This document shows, in pieces, positions 1 through 7,504 of a stretch of DNA of 11,338 nucleotides. The position numbers and the translations under genes are program-made. Location of the stretch: the NCBI GenBank assembly GCA_018398765.1, contig JAHBMJ010002689.1:5154-16491 (forward strand), given 5' to 3'. How positions within the stretch are numbered: position 1 is the first letter of the stretch; every line of letters begins with the position of its first letter. Under the pieces are notes generated by a model, which was not told the DNA's origin, did no database searches, and saw only the letters and a program-made list of their open reading frames with translations. This DNA is from Chromera velia. Taxonomy: Eukaryota > Sar > Chromeraceae.

Positions 1-49
<49 letters not shown>

Positions 50-62
50 GTGCGTGTGTGTG
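1..62. repeat. (TG)n/(CG)n microsatellite
   Basis: A near-pure TG dinucleotide run with a CG-alternating core at about 35-42. It begins at the window edge, so its full length is unknown. On the minus strand it lies in the open frame of the rbfA-like exon 2. Confidence 0.95.
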
Positions 63-181
63 AACATGTCTCCTGCTCTCTCTCCGTCAGCCACTGTGGC
101 TGCCTATCGTTTCGGCTGACCATCACAAAACGCACTCGCGGGATGCTCTTGCGAAAGCTGAATCTCTGAGCAAGAAAATGT
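1..181 (-). CDS. rbfA: RbfA-like gene, exon 2 (C-terminal part, runs off window)
   Basis: This exon follows a CAG acceptor at 184-182 and supplies the single base needed to complete the split Arg codon. It reads HFLAQRFSFRKSIPRVRFVM, then SRND, which aligns with the RbfA C-terminal segment where bacterial proteins have an L-R-x-x-P-E-L-x-F strand followed by Asp. Exon phase, homology and order all agree, so this exon is preferred over other acceptors in the intron. After the conserved part comes a polar tail (QPQWLTEREQE). The frame then stays open through the CA/CG microsatellite to the window edge, giving a predicted His/Thr/Ala/Arg-rich tail. The true stop or a further splice site lies outside the window. 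Confidence 0.78.
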
Positions 182-219
<38 letters not shown>

Positions 220-891
220 GGTGGGGGAGAGAGAGAGAGAGAGAGAGATGCGTACAGAGAACGCAAAACGATTGATCAATATTTCCATTCACGGCAAATA
301 GTACGAGAGAAGCTCTGCGCATACACAGAAGAAAGGACGGTGAGCATGGATGAGCAACAGGCCACCAAACGGCCTCAATGCTGACGAAAGGAGACAAACA
401 AGCAAAGCGAATGGCGACACAGACACGCGCTGTTGGGAAGGCAGGGAGGCACGCATTGCAACTTTCTGGAGGTAAAAAACCGGCCGGCAGGTAGGAACGG
501 CACGAACGCGAACGGAAAGAAAGTTGAGAAGACCAAGCAAGGAGTCACAGTGTGCGGACGAATCCGAGGCTTCCGGATAGACATGCAGGAATCTCACGAC
601 ATGGGTAGTCTATCAGACTCTTCTCTGGTTTGACACACCCTAACGAAGAAGATGACAGTTCAAGAATCGTTGCTTTCAGCACGCACTCTCTAGACCAGCC
701 GCTGGAGAGAGCGGTCAGTGTGGGGGGATGCAGAGACAACGAGGCGGAACAGACACACAGACACACAAAAAAAAGAGCAGCGAGACGGCAAGAAAATAGA
801 GGGAAAAGGAATGTCAGAGGAGCACACAAAAGCCCACGGGCCATAGGCTTGGCTGGAGGGCAGAAAGGGGAAACCAACGGATCAGACCCAC
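182..891 (-). other. Intron of the rbfA-like gene
   Basis: The intron is 710 bp, starts GTGGGT and ends GCAG, on the minus strand. Immediately before the acceptor is about 15 copies of TG, and before that a TC microsatellite, so the usual polypyrimidine tract is built of simple repeats. Several other polypyrimidine-AG sites occur inside, for example near 702 and 852; none gives an RbfA-like continuation. Several open frames cross this region on both strands, but none has a recognisable domain. Confidence 0.75.
185..248. repeat. (CA)n then (GA)n compound microsatellite in intron
   Basis: A CA run at 185..215, a short G-rich spacer, then a GA run at 227..248. On the gene strand these read (TC)n then (TG)n and end directly at the 3' splice site of the rbfA-like intron. 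Confidence 0.95.
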
Positions 892-1349
892 CTTATGGTT
901 TTTACGTTCCTGTCCAACCACGTGAGTCCCTGTCTCTGGTCGAATGTGTCACCCAGAATGTCCACCCACACTGTCGCCCAGTCGAAATTCTTTGACAGCA
1001 TCACTTTCGTCACCACAATCCCGCCAAGGACCGAATCATCTATTGATGATCGGGCAGAGCTCGGCAGGCCCTTGCCCCCCATGGAAAGCATGTTGTTGAG
1101 CACCCTCTCGAGATCACTCTCGAACCGACCCTTCAAAATTTCTTTCCGCTTCGCTGAAATCAAACCTCCCCGACGACCCCGAACAACGCCCCAGGCGGCA
1201 GAGACCGGAACACTTCTCTTGTTTTGCCAGTGGAGGGACGGGCGGGACCGTTCGCGCACCCCACGGAGGCCAGAAAAAGTGAAAGCGGAGCAGCACAACA
1301 GTTGGCTCCATTGTAGAAGACCAACCAAAGCGACAGCAAGCCGAAGCAT
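892..1349 (-). CDS. rbfA: Plastid-targeted ribosome-binding factor A (RbfA), exon 1
   Basis: RbfA binds the small ribosomal subunit and helps mature the 3' region of 16S rRNA; here it would act in the plastid. Residues 1-22 form a signal peptide: a short basic n-region, the hydrophobic stretch LAVALVGLL, and probable cleavage at CCSA before Phe23. Residues 23 to about 63 are Arg/Ser-rich and almost free of acidic residues, as in a transit peptide. From about residue 66 the sequence follows the family: helix KRKEILKGRFESDLERVL, a Gly/Ser insertion, then DDSVLGGIVVTKVMLSKNF and WATVWVDILGD, matching the conserved bacterial pattern of D-x-R-L-G, T-V-x-x-V, S-x-D-L-x-x-A-x-V-Y-V. RQGLTWLDRNVKTIR matches the following helix. 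The ATG at 1349 is chosen because it gives the signal peptide. The exon ends in phase 2 at a good donor, AAG|GTGGGT, at the point where RbfA homologues continue after Ile-Arg. The plus-strand ORF opposite is taken as its antisense shadow. Confidence 0.85.
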
Positions 1350-1639
1350 TGTACCTTTCTTCTTTTGCCGCCCTTCAGAAGCTCTAAGAGATTACGGTCG
1401 ACCCTCAAGTCCGATGTGGAGCAATTACCTCCGAGAACGGCGAAAAGCACCAACACAACGCTGTGTGTCTCCCCAGTACCAGAGCTGACGCCGCAACTTC
1501 GGAGAACACTGCCCTAAGGCCGAAAAGCGGAGACTTGGAAAAGAAACACTCAATTCACGAACTCTTCTGATGAGTACACTGGGAAGAGTCTGGTCAGTGA
1601 GCCGTCTGCTGATGTCTGCTGGAAGGAATGGTTGCGCAT

Positions 1640-1671
1640 GCATATGGCAGGCATATGGCAGGCATTGGCAG
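1640..1671. repeat. Short direct repeat, GCATATGGCAG family
   Basis: Two copies of an 11-bp unit GCATATGGCAG are followed by a shortened third copy, GCATTGGCAG. It lies about 300 bp upstream of the rbfA-like start codon. No function can be assigned. Confidence 0.7.
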
Positions 1672-1757
1672 CGGCCGAACTTAATTTCTTTTTTCAATTT
1701 GCAGCGTCTCCGGTCATGAAAGCATGCAAACTTACTGTTCTTGAGAATGTCGTCAGA

Positions 1758-1782
1758 CGCGCGTATTAATTATTATCGCGCG
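1758..1782. repeat. Inverted repeat CGCGCG around an AT-rich centre
   Basis: CGCGCG at 1758..1763 and again at 1777..1782 flank a 13-bp core of A and T only. As CGCGCG is self-complementary, this could form a hairpin or a symmetrical protein site. It lies about 410 bp upstream of the rbfA-like gene; a regulatory role is only a possibility. Confidence 0.4.
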
Positions 1783-1853
1783 CATGCAGTTTGTCCAATT
1801 CGAGTTTAAGTGCTATTTCCCTAAGTCGCGCGTTTGGTGTGATGGTTCCAAAC

Positions 1854-1880
1854 TTGAACATTGAACATTGAACATTGAAC
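1854..1880. repeat. TTGAACA tandem repeat (about 3.9 copies)
   Basis: Three exact 7-bp units TTGAACA followed by TTGAAC. A short tandem array in the spacer; no function is apparent. Confidence 0.85.
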
Positions 1881-2249
1881 GTGCATATAGTAAGACACAC
1901 AGCGGCACTTTCCGGGTCAAAAACCGACTCGATTCGGCGAAGTTCTCACCAATCAAAGTTTGAACCGTTTCAACTCAATCCGTCTCCTCTAGCCTCCTCC
2001 TTTCACACTGCATCCCAAGGGAGCGGCCCGGGGCAGCTGTAAATACCAGTCCAACCCAGTTGCCACCTATTTCGATCAAGTCCCTTTTCCCTCCACTTGA
2101 ATGCAAAGACTGGTAGGGTGAGAGATGGGGCGCCTCGAGAGATGCAGAACAGCCGACTCACCCCCTAACCAAGCAGGCACGCAGACAGGGAGAGAAGAGG
2201 TCTCTTCCCGCCCTTTTCGTATACACCATAGAAGAAGGGGGGCTAGGGT

Positions 2250-2264
2250 CTGACACTTTGTCAG
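2250..2264. repeat. Perfect inverted repeat CTGACA-CTT-TGTCAG
   Basis: A six-base perfect stem with a 3-bp centre, followed at once by GGTACC. It sits at the left edge of an AT-rich segment, so it may mark a boundary of an old insertion, but no matching far end was found. Confidence 0.5.
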
Positions 2265-2452
2265 GGTACCCTAAGTTTGAAGTTGGGTTTTTCAATAAAA
2301 ACTTAAATTTTTGATGTTCTAAAAGAGGTTTTTAGAGCTTAATTTGCTAGAAAAGCTTAAAAAACGCTAAAATAGGGTCGAGTGGCTAAGGTTAGGGTAG
2401 GTTTAAATGAGTTAAAAACCCATTCACTACGTCAAGTTTAGAATTGGTTTAG

Positions 2453-2927
2453 AAACCATGGTCGCATCAGACTCAAACCTTCCAAACCTATCCTGAAGAC
2501 GTCCAGGAAGACGTTCACCTTGTTACCAAGAAAGGTAAGAGCATCAGTCTTTCTCGGATCGGCCATATTGATGGAAATATGAACTTTCATGCTCCTCTTA
2601 TGTCGTATGAAGATGTTGATGAATAGAGCGAGGCGAGCTACACTATGTTCATGCCAATGCTGATGCGACGCTCTTATACTCCACGCTTAGACGATATGCC
2701 GATCAGTGCAGTATTTTTTTCGATTCACACTGCACTAAACATTAATGGCGGCTTACGAATTGAAGATAAAGAATTGGAGCAAGTTAACCGGGCACAACCA
2801 GGCGTTTGAAAAGGAAATTGTACCTTTGGAGGAGTCTGTTGAAGTGTGAAAGAATGAAAGCAGCTTTTCTGTTCTTGAGTTTATCCTACATTCGTTGAAT
2901 GATCGGTTTGTCTCTAGGTTTGTCTAA
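2453..2927 (+). pseudogene. Decayed coding relic, family unknown
   Basis: From 2453 the frame reads protein-like sequence including YPEDVQEDVHLVTKKGKSIS and SRIGHIDGNMNFHAPLM, up to a TAG at 2624. The same frame then continues with TPRLDDMPISAVFFSIHTAL and GGLRIEDKELEQVNRAQ up to a TGA at 2807. Near that point the sense shifts by one base: AFEKEIVPLEESVEV, a TGA at 2847, then ESSFSVLEFILHSLNDRF to a TAA at 2925. Balanced amino-acid composition over about 158 codons, broken by three stops and one shift, suggests a dead gene. There is no convincing ATG at the start, so the 5' end is missing or spliced away. I do not recognise the family, and a transposon or viral origin cannot be shown. The relic is more AT-rich than the genes on either side. 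Confidence 0.5.
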
Positions 2928-2967
2928 TATTTCCTGTTAAAATGATAGGGATGTATCCTCCTATTAG

Positions 2968-3121
2968 GACACCAGGGGGGGGGGGCATCCAAGCTTACTC
3001 CGTTATGCCCGTGGATGGCGGGACGGGCATCGGGCGCTTCGTGTCAGATACGCCGGACACCGCCCCCCCCGGCGTCCGCTGCTACCGGCCCGTGCAAGAA
3101 GGGATACCCCCCCCTGGTGTC
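2968..3121. mobile_element. Short GC-rich element with inverted GACACCA-G(n) ends (possible MITE-like unit)
   Basis: The left end reads GACACCA followed by 11 G and CATCC. The right end is its inverse: GGGATA, eight C, then TGGTGTC. The interior is GC-rich and contains another C8 tract inside an imperfect hairpin, GGACACCG to GGCGTCC, at about 3055..3077. There is no transposase and no clear target-site duplication. The open frames crossing it encode nothing recognisable. Calling it a small non-autonomous mobile element is an inference from the inverted ends and from related G-tract sequences near 6913 and 10370. Confidence 0.4.
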
Positions 3122-3165
3122 TATGCAGAGTTACCCACCGAGGCTGACGTTCAGTTTTTTAATGT

Positions 3166-3187
3166 ATGCATGCATGCATGCATGCAT
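3166..3187. repeat. (ATGC)n microsatellite
   Basis: About 5.5 copies of the self-complementary tetranucleotide ATGC, followed by a T-rich run. Shorter ATGC clusters recur near 6230, 6530 and 10495. Confidence 0.95.
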
Positions 3188-3586
3188 ATATTTTTTTTCT
3201 TATAGAGGCCCATGCATGCAACGATGCTCCATAACAATACAATAACATGTTTTATGTGTGCAAACCGGGGAAAGTCTCTCAAAAGAATGCGGACCATCTT
3301 GGGAACTCAAACCGCACAACCTATCCTCAACGTTCAAAATTAATTTCACCTCCCATGCACCTGAACGTGCCTGAACGGCAACACCCACCCAACCTTCCTC
3401 ACTGAGTCCTCTGCCAATGAGCACTGGCCACTCAACCCAAAAAGTTCGGCGAACACGCTCTGCTCTGCTGAATCGGATGTCAGCTGATCTAAGGTAAACA
3501 GAGTGATTTTTTCTTCACGTGTCGATCAAGAAGGAAGTCAGTTTGTAAGTGTAGATCGGAACAGAGACGGGAGTGAGGCCGGAAAG
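3188..3586. other. Spacer before the chromodomain locus
   Basis: I see no supported gene. The open frame used for the next gene extends upstream to 3503 only through a GTG codon. The first ATG in that frame is at 3587. A promoter for the plus-strand locus would be expected here, but no element can be named. Confidence 0.5.
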
Positions 3587-3755
3587 ATGACGGCCCTTCC
3601 GCTGGTATATTTTGGAATGAATGCAAAGAGAAGGAAGCTTCACGAAAAAAGGGAACAGTGTGAAGAGATCGTATCGTTGAATCCTCGTCTGCTGAACTTT
3701 GTCCGCGTTGATCCCACTGACCCTTTTTCTGCTATCAATCCATCTTTTTTGCGGT

Positions 3756-3840
3756 GTATCCCCTGCAAGATCGACATTCCTTTGAAGAGTGACTCTGAGT
3801 GAGTGGGACTTTTCTCGTCCTCGAACTCACTGCCTTTCAG
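3756..3840 (+). other. Putative intron 1 of the chromodomain locus
   Basis: The acceptor is strong: a pyrimidine-rich stretch ending CTGCCTTTCAG at 3840. The donor GTATCC at 3756 gives the phase needed to enter the reading frame of the next segment. The donor GTGAGT at 3799 is a closer consensus and would give a 42-bp intron, but it enters a frame that stops at 4006. An unspliced or frameshifted copy is the alternative. Confidence 0.45.
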
Positions 3841-4312
3841 GTGTGCACCAGGCGATGGATCCGAAGCCTCCCGCTTGGAAGGACAAAGTGGGTGCTCTAG
3901 AGAAAATGAATTTCTTTACAGTTTGTGCTTGCAAACCCAAAGCTCAGCCTCTTATTCAACCATCACCAGCAGTAGCCCTTGCAGCAGCCGCTGCAACAGC
4001 CGTTGATGACGATGTGGTGATGGTTGATCCTCAACCTGATCCCGCCCCCCAGTCTCCTCAGCATGTTCAAGAGGTTGTGCACCCTTGTCTGGGTGTGATC
4101 AGCGGGAAATACTTTATGCTGGCAGATTTCGTCTTACCTTTGTATGGAGACGGAGGGGGGGATGAAGATGCGGAGGTGGAGGTAAAGCCTGCAGAGATGT
4201 ACGAGGTGAAGGCAATCAAAAACTCTGAGGACGGAGAGAACCTTGGAGCAGTGTTTTCGAAAGTATGTGGAGGGACGACGCGACTACCCAACAACCCCTG
4301 CAAGGATTGCAA

Positions 4313-4419
4313 GTCAGTCAGACTTGGCTTATCTCCCTATCATGTCTAGTGCTACTCAGTCTGGTTTATCCCTTCTTTTTCTTTTCCTTCTTTCCCTTTC
4401 CGTCTGTTCTTGTCTGCAG
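4313..4419 (+). other. Intron 2 of the chromodomain locus
   Basis: The intron is 107 bp, starts GTCAGT, has a long T/C-rich tract (CTTCTTTTTCTTTTCCTTC) and ends TGTCTGCAG. Exon phase 2 on the left is matched exactly on the right, joining TGC-AA|G-AAC into Cys-Lys-Asn. The open frame that crosses it is interrupted by a stop at 4347-4349 if not spliced. This is the best-supported splice in this locus, and it shows the copy is not a processed (intronless) retrocopy. Confidence 0.8.
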
Positions 4420-5135
4420 GAACATTGTGAAGCTTCGCAAGTTCACGGCGCGGCTTGACCGGGTTCGGGGAACCTGGGCGGCCTTCCAGGCATTCATTTA
4501 CGAGTGTCATGGGGAGGAGGTTCCTGAATCTTTCTTCGCTTTAGCCATCCCTTCCAATCGGGAAAAGGCTGCAGCAAAGACAGAAGGAAGAGTCCTTAAA
4601 CATTCCCCCTGGATGGATATGCAAGGTGAGGAGAGGATCCTTACCCTCCGACAGAAGACGCTTGCCGCCCTCCAGATGAAAGTCATCAGACCCGAGTGGG
4701 AGAAGGAGTAGATGAGGGCAGAGCGAGTGTTGCAGATTGCTCAGAATGCGTCTCGTACTGTGCATATCCCTGTTATAAACAAGGCCTTTTGGCAAGCATT
4801 CTGAAAGAAACTGGAAAATGAGGGGAGAGGAGATTTAAAACAGATCGCTCTGGCTGTTTAACAGATTACAGACGGAGAAATGGAGAAAAAACAGGGTGTG
4901 CTGTATGCGTTCCTCATGATGGGGGCACAGGTGATTGACAAAAAGGCACGGGGGGTGGGAATGCAGGGAATCAAGTTGTACCCCCAGGTCTATGATTTCC
5001 TTCTGGCGATGCTGAAGTGGGGCAGCAAAGCCTCCGAGACCGTGTCAAAGACGATGCTCGACTATACCATCATGTTTTTGAGGGCGTGGCGCCAAAAGCG
5101 GCTGGACACTGATGAGTTTGAACTTTTCTAACCAG

Positions 5136-5286
5136 GTCAGCAGCTTCTAAGCAGTCTTTCTCTCTCTTCTTATCTCTTTTTTGCCGAACCAGCACCCCCC
5201 CCCTCCCCTCCCCCCCTCCCATGCAACAGCCGTGGAAGAGAGGAGACGGTATGACTACCTCCTGTTTTCTCACGTGCATTGAGCAG
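5136..5286 (+). other. Probable intron or disrupted joint with C-rich tract
   Basis: It begins CAG|GTCAGC and holds two pyrimidine-rich stretches ending in AG, at 5192 and at 5286 (TTCTCACGTGCATTGAGCAG). A run of C and T at 5193..5220 separates them. Neither acceptor restores the frame from the donor. An indel in the C tract, or a different donor, would explain this. The exact boundaries are unresolved. Confidence 0.4.
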
Positions 5287-6006
5287 GTTGTTCAGGATAG
5301 GAAAAGAGGGGCAGCTTTCATTGAGGAGCTGGCCGCCATCCGTTGTCATATCAATCTTTGTGACTCAAATGGAAAGTATCGTGTTGAAACACGTGGACAA
5401 CCGCAGAGAGAGAGGGGGTTGGGAAAGTAAGAAAGCATCCTGAAATTTGAGGGAGAGGAGGCAAAAGAGAATTTGTCAAAAGCCCTTGCTGACTACCGTC
5501 GGGGGCAGAAGAAGGGGGATGAGTATGCAAAGCAGGAAAGTCAGGTGATGGGTCGGTTGGTGAGATGGAGGTTGAGAGAGGCAGCAGGCTTTGCTCCTCG
5601 AGGGGGGGGCTCTTCCCTCATTGGCCCTCCCCAGCTGTACATGGCATGAATGGATGAAACAGTTGTGATTTTGCAGATCATTGCTGTGGGAAAGAAAACA
5701 GGCAGAGCATACATACACTTCGTTAGGCGTGGTCCCCTTGCAGAGGCAGAGAGGGCGATCGTTCGCTCTCTATACCAGGAAGAGGGGCCTGCAAAGGCTG
5801 TTTTTTCTTTTGAGGGGGCCAGCCGGAATGCCACCCTGATGGTGGGGCTTGAGGGTGTGGTTTGCCCTCTCGTCCTCGGGGATGATTTCGACTCAAGGGA
5901 GGGGGGCATCGAGCTCCGCCCTCTTGCCTTTGCAAAGTTTGAAGAGATGCAGGCAGCAAAACAGCAGAGAGCCTCCCGGCTCCGTGAACTCAAATAAAAC
6001 GACAGC

Positions 6007-6165
6007 GTCTACCGTGTCGAGAAGATTGTCAGTGGGGAGAAGCGGGGGAGGACAAAGTATTTCCTTATCAAGTGGGAGGGATACCCCGAGGAAGAGAACA
6101 CCTGGGAGCCAGAGAGAAACCTCCTTGGTGCCTCTGTCAAGAGGATGGTCGCCGCCTACAAGAAG
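6007..6165 (+). other. Chromodomain coding segment
   Basis: The sequence VYRVEKIVSGEKRGRTKYFL, then IKWEGYPEEENTWEPERNLL, is a textbook chromodomain: a V-E-K-I strand, a basic turn, the K-W-x-G-Y core and E-N-T-W-E-P. The three aromatic-cage positions used by HP1-type chromodomains to hold methyl-lysine are all present (Tyr in VYR, Trp and Tyr in KWEGY). The domain starts directly after an in-frame TAA at 5995, has no ATG ahead of it, and ends with a short basic tail before TGA at 6181. Upstream in the same frame is a long Lys/Arg/Glu-rich helix, not an integrase. The family call is firm; whether it is translated is doubtful. Confidence 0.92.
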
Positions 6166-6258
6166 GCTAACCGGATGAAGTGAAAGGAAAGATGCAGGAG
6201 AAGACGGGTTGGCTAAACATACGCACACATGCATGCAGAAAGAGAAAGAGACAAAGAG

Positions 6259-6277
6259 TGAGAGAGAGAGAGAGTGA

Positions 6278-6318
<41 letters not shown>
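6259..6318. repeat. (GA)n microsatellite
   Basis: A GA run interrupted by a few TG steps, lying about 75 bp past the stop of the chromodomain locus. Open frames through it on both strands are repeat artefacts. Confidence 0.95.
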
Positions 6319-6320
<2 letters not shown>

Positions 6321-6904
6321 CCGAGTCATTTTCATTATGTATCTATAGATAGGTCGGACCTCGTGCCTGAAGAGGGTCCATAGGCTTATCAGAACGTATC
6401 GGGATGACTTCGCATTGGGGTAGTCAGGTGTTCCAACGTTTTCTTCTCCTTCCTCAGTCCTTCTCTTTACATGCAATTGGTGTATCGTATTTATACATGG
6501 TGTCTCGATGGACCGAGATCGAATACATGCATGTATGACTCTATCGCCTTTCCCTCTATCGCTTTAAAAATTTCTCTCTCCTCTCAGCATCTCTCACTGT
6601 TCGGAGATCGAAAAATTACTGATGACTTGCACAGTCATTGACAAGTTGCACATGAATGAGATCGCACACAATTGTTAACTAAGCTAGTGACATATTAGTA
6701 AGATGATTAGTTTGAAGAGACTTTTAAATAGCGTCTGATAGTTTAAGATATATTAGTGTTTTTGAGTTTTAAGATAGTCTTAGATAGTTGAAGAGATCTT
6801 AGGATATTGTGTAGCTAAGAAGTTAGGAGTTTTTTTTGTCCACCATTATGTCTCACACCCCTCTGCCATCCGTAGTCCGGCGTTTTTAAATGACCTTATT
6901 CTGA
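6319..6904. other. Spacer, AT-rich in its right half
   Basis: I see no gene. From about 6600 to 6840 the sequence is AT-rich with many TTTAA, TTAG and GATAGT motifs, like the segments at 2270..2450, 7100..7310 and 9980..10260. It may contain the 3' UTR of the chromodomain locus near its left end, but no polyadenylation signal stands out. Confidence 0.6.
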
Positions 6905-6973
6905 ATCACACTGGGGGGGGGCATCTACCCTCAGCTCTCATAGCGCTGCACACCACCCCCCCCCCGGTGTCAT
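6905..6973. repeat. Second G-tract/C-tract inverted pair
   Basis: The left side reads ATCACACT, nine G, then CATC. The right side is ten C followed by GGTGTCAT, which inverted gives ATGACACC plus G10. The ends resemble those of the element at 2968..3121 (GACACC next to a G tract; CATC after the first tract). The span is only about 69 bp. It may be a shortened relative of the same element. Confidence 0.45.
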
Positions 6974-7490
6974 ACACCCCTATGTAAAATGCCAGGTTGT
7001 GTTTGCTTTACATCTTCTCTGTCTTCATGCAAAAGCCATTTGAAACCAGGTTTAGACTGGTTTAGTCAGGTTGGAGGACTAGGTTTGTAAACCGACGTCA
7101 TAAGTGTTTGCGAACGTCAGAGCGTAAATTGACTTTCCTATATATAAAAGGTTATAAGATTTAATTTGAAAAGTTGTGTTATCGTAGAAATAAGATCAGT
7201 TCATCCTAAAAACCTTAAAAAACCACTTTTTAGAGCTATAGCTAATCAGAGTGACACATACCCCTAGGGTTTGTAATTAAATTATATTTATTTTTTTTTT
7301 AGGTGTCATACCTTAGAAGGAGGGACGTCGCTGAAAACACACAGCCACACACAGCCCTGAGGGAAGAGAAAGTGGTGACCAAGGAGGAGACGCCCACTTC
7401 ATAGGAAGACAGGTCTCTGACAGAAGAAGAATTTTTCGTCTCGTCTCGTCCTAAGGGGGGCAGAGGTTTGATTCTTCTGATGATATCCCC
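6974..7490. other. AT-rich spacer before the satellite field
   Basis: I see no gene. It contains repeated GGTTTAG-like words near 7045..7085 and an AT-rich stretch at about 7130..7310 ending in a T run. The word GTGTCATAC occurs at its left edge (6968) and again at about 7303. The long open frame on the minus strand near 7299..7625 has no recognisable domain. Confidence 0.6.
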
Positions 7491-7504
7491 TTGCACGGCA
7501 TAGC

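Larger units (their letters stand above)
1350..2452. other. Intergenic spacer upstream of the rbfA-like gene
   Basis: I see no supported gene here. Open frames such as the minus-strand one at 1425..1697 have no recognisable domain. The part next to 1349 should hold the promoter and 5' UTR, but no motif is clear enough to name. An AT-rich segment occupies about 2270..2450. Short repeats inside are listed separately. Confidence 0.6.
3587..6183 (+). pseudogene. Multi-exon chromodomain protein gene, probably inactivated
   Basis: Proposed segments are 3587..3755, 3841..4312, 4420..about 5135, and about 5287..6183. Segment 1 starts MTALPLVYFGMNAKRRKL. Segment 2 has an alanine run, then DDDVVMVDP and other acidic, disordered-looking stretches. 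Segment 3 is rich in Lys and Glu and looks helical. Segment 4 ends in a chromodomain. The joint between segments 2 and 3 is secure: donor and acceptor phases match exactly. The first joint keeps frame only with the donor at 3756; a better-looking GTGAGT at 3799 would shift it. The joint between 5135 and 5287 does not match in phase. From 4709 on, the frame carries stops at 4709, 4802, 4859, 5129, 5428, 5647 and 5995, yet protein-like sequence continues past each one. No reverse transcriptase, RNase H or integrase motif is visible, so it cannot be called a Ty3/gypsy element despite the chromodomain. The N-terminal 600 or so residues match no family I know. Confidence 0.65.

Noticed and set aside
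545-701. Possible RbfA exon 2 after an acceptor CTCTCTCCAG at 702
   Set aside because: The phase fits and the frame is open for 51 codons, but the product shows no RbfA C-terminal motif. The exon at 181..1 fits both phase and homology.
895-1488. Plus-strand ORF of 197 codons opposite the rbfA-like exon
   Set aside because: It is antisense to a clear RbfA exon and has no domain or leader of its own.
2385-2410. Telomere-like GGTTAGGGTAGGTTTAAA
   Set aside because: A single degenerate copy, without any tandem array of a telomeric unit.
3503-3586. Extending the chromodomain locus start to 3503
   Set aside because: The codon at 3503 is GTG, not a normal eukaryotic start. The first ATG in the frame is at 3587.
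5541-5993. Minus-strand ORF of 150 codons
   Set aside because: It lies opposite the chromodomain-locus frame, with no recognisable motif; treated as a shadow.
4709-5997. Reassigned stop codons (all three stops read as sense)
   Set aside because: All three stop codons occur within one locus only, and the rbfA-like gene uses ordinary CAG/CGA codons without internal stops. Decay of one copy is simpler.
3587-6183. Ty3/gypsy chromovirus with integrase chromodomain
   Set aside because: No protease, reverse transcriptase, RNase H or integrase motif and no long terminal repeats are visible, and at least one well-formed intron is present.
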